Source of the DNA: Pseudogemmobacter faecipullorum
Lineage (GTDB): Bacteria; Pseudomonadota; Alphaproteobacteria; Rhodobacterales; Rhodobacteraceae
Assembly: GCF_020539525.1 (NCBI RefSeq)
Contig: NZ_JACDXX010000011.1
Span: forward strand, 1-64,000
DNA: 64,000 bases
Direction of reading: 5' to 3'
The translations under genes were made by a program, and so were the position numbers. Each line of letters begins with the position of its first letter. The stretch's first letter is position 1. The notes under the pieces were generated by a model. That model had not been told where the DNA came from and made no database searches. It saw only the letters and a list, made by a program, of their open reading frames with translations. This document shows positions 61,022-64,000 of this stretch, piece after piece.

Positions 61022-61045
61022 CATGTATAACGACATCTATACATG
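61022..61045. promoter_or_regulatory. Perfect dyad CATGTATA-N8-TATACATG before motA
   Basis: An 8-bp perfect inverted repeat with an 8-base spacer, 28 bases before the motA start. CAAGAA lies at 61000-61005, 22 bases before the left arm, the same spacing seen on the flgI side of its dyad. A single site could serve both motA and the divergent unknown gene. Confidence 0.55.
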
Positions 61046-61072
61046 AAACGGAGCGGTGCAAAGAGGAACGTC

Positions 61073-61933
61073 ATGACAATTGTGATCGGCCTGATCCTGG
61101 TGGTCGGCCTGGTCTTCGGGGGCTTTATGCTTTCCGGCGGCAAACTGGACATCATCCTCCATGCACTGCCCTTTGAGGGTATGATGGTCGGCGGTGCCGC
61201 GCTCGGGGCCTTTGTCATCTCGAACTCCATCGCCATGATGTTCGAATGCTGGAAGGGGTTCTTGCGGGCCCTGCAGGGGCCGCGCTGGAGCAAGGCGGAT
61301 TATGCCGATCTGCTGAAGCTGATGTATGAGCTGACCCGGATCTACCGTAACCGTGGTATTCTCGCGCTGGAGCCGCATATTGAGCGCCCCGAGCAGAGCG
61401 ACATTTTCAGCCGCTACCCGCGCATCCTGGCCTTTAAGCCGGCCCGCGATATGATCATCGACAGTTTCCGCATGATCTCGATGCAGTTCGACGACCCCTA
61501 TCAGCTGGAAGATGTGCTGAACCGCCGGATCGAGGTCTATGAGGCTGAGGTTGCAGCCCCCGCCTCGGCCATGCTGGCGGGATCTGATGGCCTGCCCGCG
61601 ATCGGGATTGTCGCTGCCGTTCTGGGGGTGATCAAGACCATGGCCTCGGTGGATGAGGCGCCGGCGGTGCTGGGTACGATGATTGCCGGTGCGCTGGTCG
61701 GCACCTTCCTCGGCGTCTTCCTGGCCTATTGCATGGTGCAGCCGGTGGCGGCGCGGCTGAACCAGATCGAAGAGCAGGATGCCAATCTGATGAAGGCGAT
61801 CTGCGATATTATCTGCGCCACGATCAAGGGTAATCCGCCGAATATTGCGACAGAGATTGCGCGCGGCAACCTGCCCCATCAGCTGCAGCCGAGCTTTGAG
61901 GATGTTGAGCAGGCACAGCGGGCGGTGATCTGA
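61073..61933 (+). CDS. motA: Flagellar stator protein MotA
   Basis: Proton-channel stator subunit, 286 residues. Four membrane segments are visible (about 1-20, 35-55, 168-188 and 198-222). Between them is the cytoplasmic loop with charged residues. The signature GIVAAVLGVIKTMASVDEAPAVLG and the conserved prolines in LPAIGIV and YCMVQPVA are present. Start: ATG at 61073 with GAGGAA four bases upstream. It is followed two bases later by the FliJ-like gene. Confidence 0.95.
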   Translation: MTIVIGLILVVGLVFGGFMLSGGKLDIILHALPFEGMMVGGAALGAFVISNSIAMMFECWKGFLRALQGPRWSKADYADLLKLMYELTRIYRNRGILALEPHIERPEQSDIFSRYPRILAFKPARDMIIDSFRMISMQFDDPYQLEDVLNRRIEVYEAEVAAPASAMLAGSDGLPAIGIVAAVLGVIKTMASVDEAPAVLGTMIAGALVGTFLGVFLAYCMVQPVAARLNQIEEQDANLMKAICDIICATIKGNPPNIATEIARGNLPHQLQPSFEDVEQAQRAVI

Positions 61934-61935
61934 TC

Positions 61936-62355
61936 ATGACGCCAAGGCTGAAGGCCCTTTCGACGCTGCAACAGATCGAGAGCCGGGCGCTGCAGAGCCT
62001 GTCGCGCGCGCTGAGCGAGGCTCAGGGGGCGCGCGCCGCCTCGGAGGCGCGGATCCAGGCCCTGGGCGAGCGCGCGGCGCGTGAGGCGCGGGTCAGCTCT
62101 CCCGAGGCTTTGCCCTATCTGGGCCGCTTCATGGCCACCCTGCGCCGTGAACAGGGGCGCGAGCAGGCGACCTGCCAGCAGCTCAGTGGAAAAATCGACG
62201 GGCTGCGCGATCAGGTGATGCAGCATTACACCGCCGGGCGCAGCTGGGAGATGCTGTCAGAGCGGCTGCAGGAAGAGATTGCCACAGAGCGCGCGCGCCG
62301 GGCTGAGGCGCAGCTGGAAGATATGACCTCGGCCCGGTTCAGGCACCAGGGCTGA
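61936..62355 (+). CDS. FliJ-like flagellar export protein
   Basis: A 139-residue, entirely helical coiled-coil protein (LSTLQQIESRALQSLSRALSEAQGAR, then QQLSGKIDGLRDQVMQHY, then LQEEIATERARRAEAQLEDM). Size and coiled-coil pattern fit FliJ, a soluble export component that works with FliI. The gene converges with fliI and overlaps its 3' end by 17 bases. Sequence identity in FliJ is low, so context supports but does not prove it. Confidence 0.7.
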   Translation: MTPRLKALSTLQQIESRALQSLSRALSEAQGARAASEARIQALGERAAREARVSSPEALPYLGRFMATLRREQGREQATCQQLSGKIDGLRDQVMQHYTAGRSWEMLSERLQEEIATERARRAEAQLEDMTSARFRHQG

Positions 62356-63718
62356 GATCTTCGCCCAGATCAATCTTATAGCCCGCCTCCAGCAGCAGGC
62401 CGTAAAGCGCGGCAAAGCCTTCGGCTGACGAGAGTTTTTCATCATGGCCCTGCCGCAGGAAGGTCTCGGCGGTCCTGGCAAAGGCCAGGGCGCTGTCGGT
62501 TTCCGGATCCGTCCCGGGGCGATAGGCGCCGATCCGTGCCAGATCCTCGACATCGGCATATCGCGCCAGGGCACGGCGGGCCGTGGTCATGATCTTCTGC
62601 TCGACCGGCATGTGGCACTGCGGCAGCATCCGCGAGACCGAGCGCAGAATATGGATCGCCGGATAGCGGCCATTCTCGGCAATGCGGCGGTCAAGAATGA
62701 CATGGCCGTCGAGGATGCCGCGCACGGCATCGGCCACCGGCTCGTTCATATCATCGCCATCGACCAGCACGGTGTAGATCGCGGTGATATCGCCCTTGCT
62801 GCCGCTGCCCGGCCCGGAGCGTTCGAGCAGTTTGGGCAGTTCGGCGAAAACCGTGGGGGTATAGCCGCGCGTCGCCGGGGGCTCTCCGGCGGAAAGGCCG
62901 ATCTCGCGCTGTGCCATGGCAAAGCGGGTCACGGAATCGAGCATCAGCAGCACCTGTTTGCCCTGATCGCGGAAATATTCGGCCACAGCCGTGGCAGTCC
63001 AGGCCGCCTGACGGCGGCTGAGCGGCGGCAGGTCTGAGGTGGCGACGATCAGGCAGCTGCGCGCCATGCCCTCGGGGCCAAGGTCGCGCTGGATGAAATT
63101 CTGCACCTCGCGTCCGCGCTCGCCGACGAGGCCCATAACGATGACCTCGGCATCGCTCTGGCGGGCCAGCATGGCCATCAGCGTTGATTTCCCCACACCT
63201 GAGCCTGCGAAGACCCCCATACGCTGACCGCGGCAGATCGGGGTGAAAATGTCGAAAGCCTTGATGCCGGTTTCCAGTTTGGTGCCAACCGGGCGGCGCT
63301 CAAACGCGGGCAGCGCCGCGGCGCGGATCGGGTAGCAGCCGGTGCCCTCGGCCAGCGGCAGATTGTCCAGCGGTTCGGCAAAAGGATCAATCACCCGCCC
63401 CAGCCAGGAGAGATCGGGGCGGATCACCCGGGCCTCGGGCAAAAGCTGCACCGGCATACCAGCCGCTACCCCCTCCCAGGCGCCGAAGGGCAGGATCTGC
63501 ACATCTTTTTCACGAATGCCGACCACCTCGCCGCGCACCCGCCCGCCGACCAGCACATGATCGCCCAGCGAGGCGGCGAGGCGCAGTCCGCCGGCCCGTA
63601 GTTCCATGCCGCTGATGCTGAGCACCCGCCCCTCGATCCGCCGGGCCGGAAGCCTGCGGCAGGCGGTTTCCGCCCCGGCGAGGAGGCTGCGGCCGGCAAG
63701 GGCGGGGGCAGAATGCAT
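62339..63718 (-). CDS. fliI: Flagellum-specific ATP synthase FliI
   Basis: Export ATPase of the flagellar type III system, 459 residues from the ATG at 63718 (GTG at 63727 is possible). The Walker A motif is in GVFAGSGVGKSTLMAMLARQ. Walker B-type VLLMLDSVTRFAMAQREIGLSAGEPPATRGY and the YTVLVDGDDMNEPVADAVRGILDGHVILDR segment are family hallmarks. It energises export of rod, hook and filament subunits. A full CtrA site lies 43 bases upstream, shared with divergent flgB. Confidence 0.96.
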   Translation of the reverse strand: MHSAPALAGRSLLAGAETACRRLPARRIEGRVLSISGMELRAGGLRLAASLGDHVLVGGRVRGEVVGIREKDVQILPFGAWEGVAAGMPVQLLPEARVIRPDLSWLGRVIDPFAEPLDNLPLAEGTGCYPIRAAALPAFERRPVGTKLETGIKAFDIFTPICRGQRMGVFAGSGVGKSTLMAMLARQSDAEVIVMGLVGERGREVQNFIQRDLGPEGMARSCLIVATSDLPPLSRRQAAWTATAVAEYFRDQGKQVLLMLDSVTRFAMAQREIGLSAGEPPATRGYTPTVFAELPKLLERSGPGSGSKGDITAIYTVLVDGDDMNEPVADAVRGILDGHVILDRRIAENGRYPAIHILRSVSRMLPQCHMPVEQKIMTTARRALARYADVEDLARIGAYRPGTDPETDSALAFARTAETFLRQGHDEKLSSAEGFAALYGLLLEAGYKIDLGEDLSPGA

Positions 63719-63760
63719 AGGGCTCACTCGCTGTTGTCGGGGCGCGACTGGCCCGGGGGG

Positions 63761-63776
63761 TTAATACCCGATTAAC
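63761..63776. promoter_or_regulatory. CtrA-type site between fliI and flgB
   Basis: TTAA-TACCCGA-TTAAC is an exact full CtrA consensus in the 114-base divergent gap. It lies 57 bases before the flgB start and 43 before the fliI start. Two further TTAA half-sites (63812-63815 and 63825-63828) have 9-base spacing and are not counted as full sites. Confidence 0.65.
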
Positions 63777-63832
63777 ACTTGCCAGCCAATGAATAGAAAG
63801 TATAAATATCATTAAACGCAAGGATTAACCAG

Positions 63833-64000
63833 ATGAGCTTTGAGACAGATGCCAGATCCGGCCCGGGTTTCTTCGCCCTGGCCTCGGCGCGGATGGACTG
63901 GCTGGCCAGTCGCCAGAAAGTGGTGGCGGCGAATATCGCCAATGCCGATACCCCGGAGTACCGGGCCCGCGATGTCTCGTCCTTTGAGGATTTTCTCAGC
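63833..64000 (+). CDS. flgB: Flagellar rod protein FlgB (5' part, cut by window end)
   Basis: The window ends 56 codons into this gene. The visible N-terminus (LASARMDWLASRQKVVAANIANADTPEYRARDVSSFEDFL) is the FlgB signature, including the rod/hook NIANADTP motif. Start: ATG at 63833 with AAGGA eight bases upstream. It is probably followed by flgC and fliE, the usual order, beyond the right edge. Confidence 0.93.
   Translation, partial: MSFETDARSGPGFFALASARMDWLASRQKVVAANIANADTPEYRARDVSSFEDFLS

Noticed and set aside
63811-63830. A second CtrA site before flgB
   Set aside because: The two TTAA elements are separated by 9 bases instead of 7. Only the site at 63761-63775 meets the consensus.

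Overview
The window looks like part of an extrachromosomal replicon (plasmid or chromid) from a GC-rich alphaproteobacterium of the Rhodobacterales (Rhodobacter/Paracoccus-like). The reasons are a Rep_3-type plasmid initiator next to parAB, a complete-looking alphaproteobacterial flagellar locus with FlaF, FlbT, DUF1217 and MotE, CtrA-type TTAA-N7-TTAA sites, a MucR regulator, and homologues of the head-spike genes of the Rhodobacter gene transfer agent (GTA). No tRNA, rRNA, CRISPR array or insertion sequence was seen.

Layout. 0-4.7 kb: replication and partition (rep on minus; candidate iteron origin; parA-parB). 4.7-6.8 kb: a PAS-LuxR regulator divergent from scoAB (3-oxoacid CoA-transferase). 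6.85-8.5 kb: a two-gene GTA-type head-spike module. 8.7-20.4 kb: an exopolysaccharide locus with a glycosyltransferase, an acyltransferase, a Wzy-like polymerase, a Wzx flippase broken by one frameshift, Wzc- and Wza-type export proteins, YjbF/YjbH/YjbE-like proteins and a priming sugar transferase. 20.4-26.9 kb: a TctDE-like two-component system with its own binding protein, then the tctCBA tricarboxylate transporter. 26.9-31.7 kb: small and membrane proteins of envelope or stress type, a phospholipase D-family enzyme and an unrecognised protein. 31.9-64 kb: the flagellar locus in many short divergent operons, from DUF1217/flbT/flaF/flagellin through basal body, hook, switch and stator genes to fliI and the start of flgB, where the window ends. 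flgC, fliE, fliQ, fliR, flhA and flhB are not present and presumably lie beyond the right edge.

How the parts fit. The replicon carries both a surface-polysaccharide (stick) and a flagellar (swim) programme, as described for swim-or-stick plasmids of roseobacters. Four exact TTAA-N7-TTAA sites lie in intergenic DNA: before the flagellin gene, before flgB/fliI, before an unknown gene next to mucR, and between the exopolysaccharide operons. This suggests that chromosomal CtrA controls both programmes. A second, apparently local signal, CATGTATW-N8-TATACWTG, recurs before flaF, flgI and motA with a weaker form before fliF, and half-sites lie before motB and a cluster-encoded sigma factor. The cluster encodes its own candidate readers: an atypical FtcR-like response regulator, a sigma-70-family factor and MucR. 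GTA spike genes beside a polysaccharide locus are notable because the spikes of R. capsulatus GTA bind the capsule.

All identifications come from reading the translated sequences. No database search was run.
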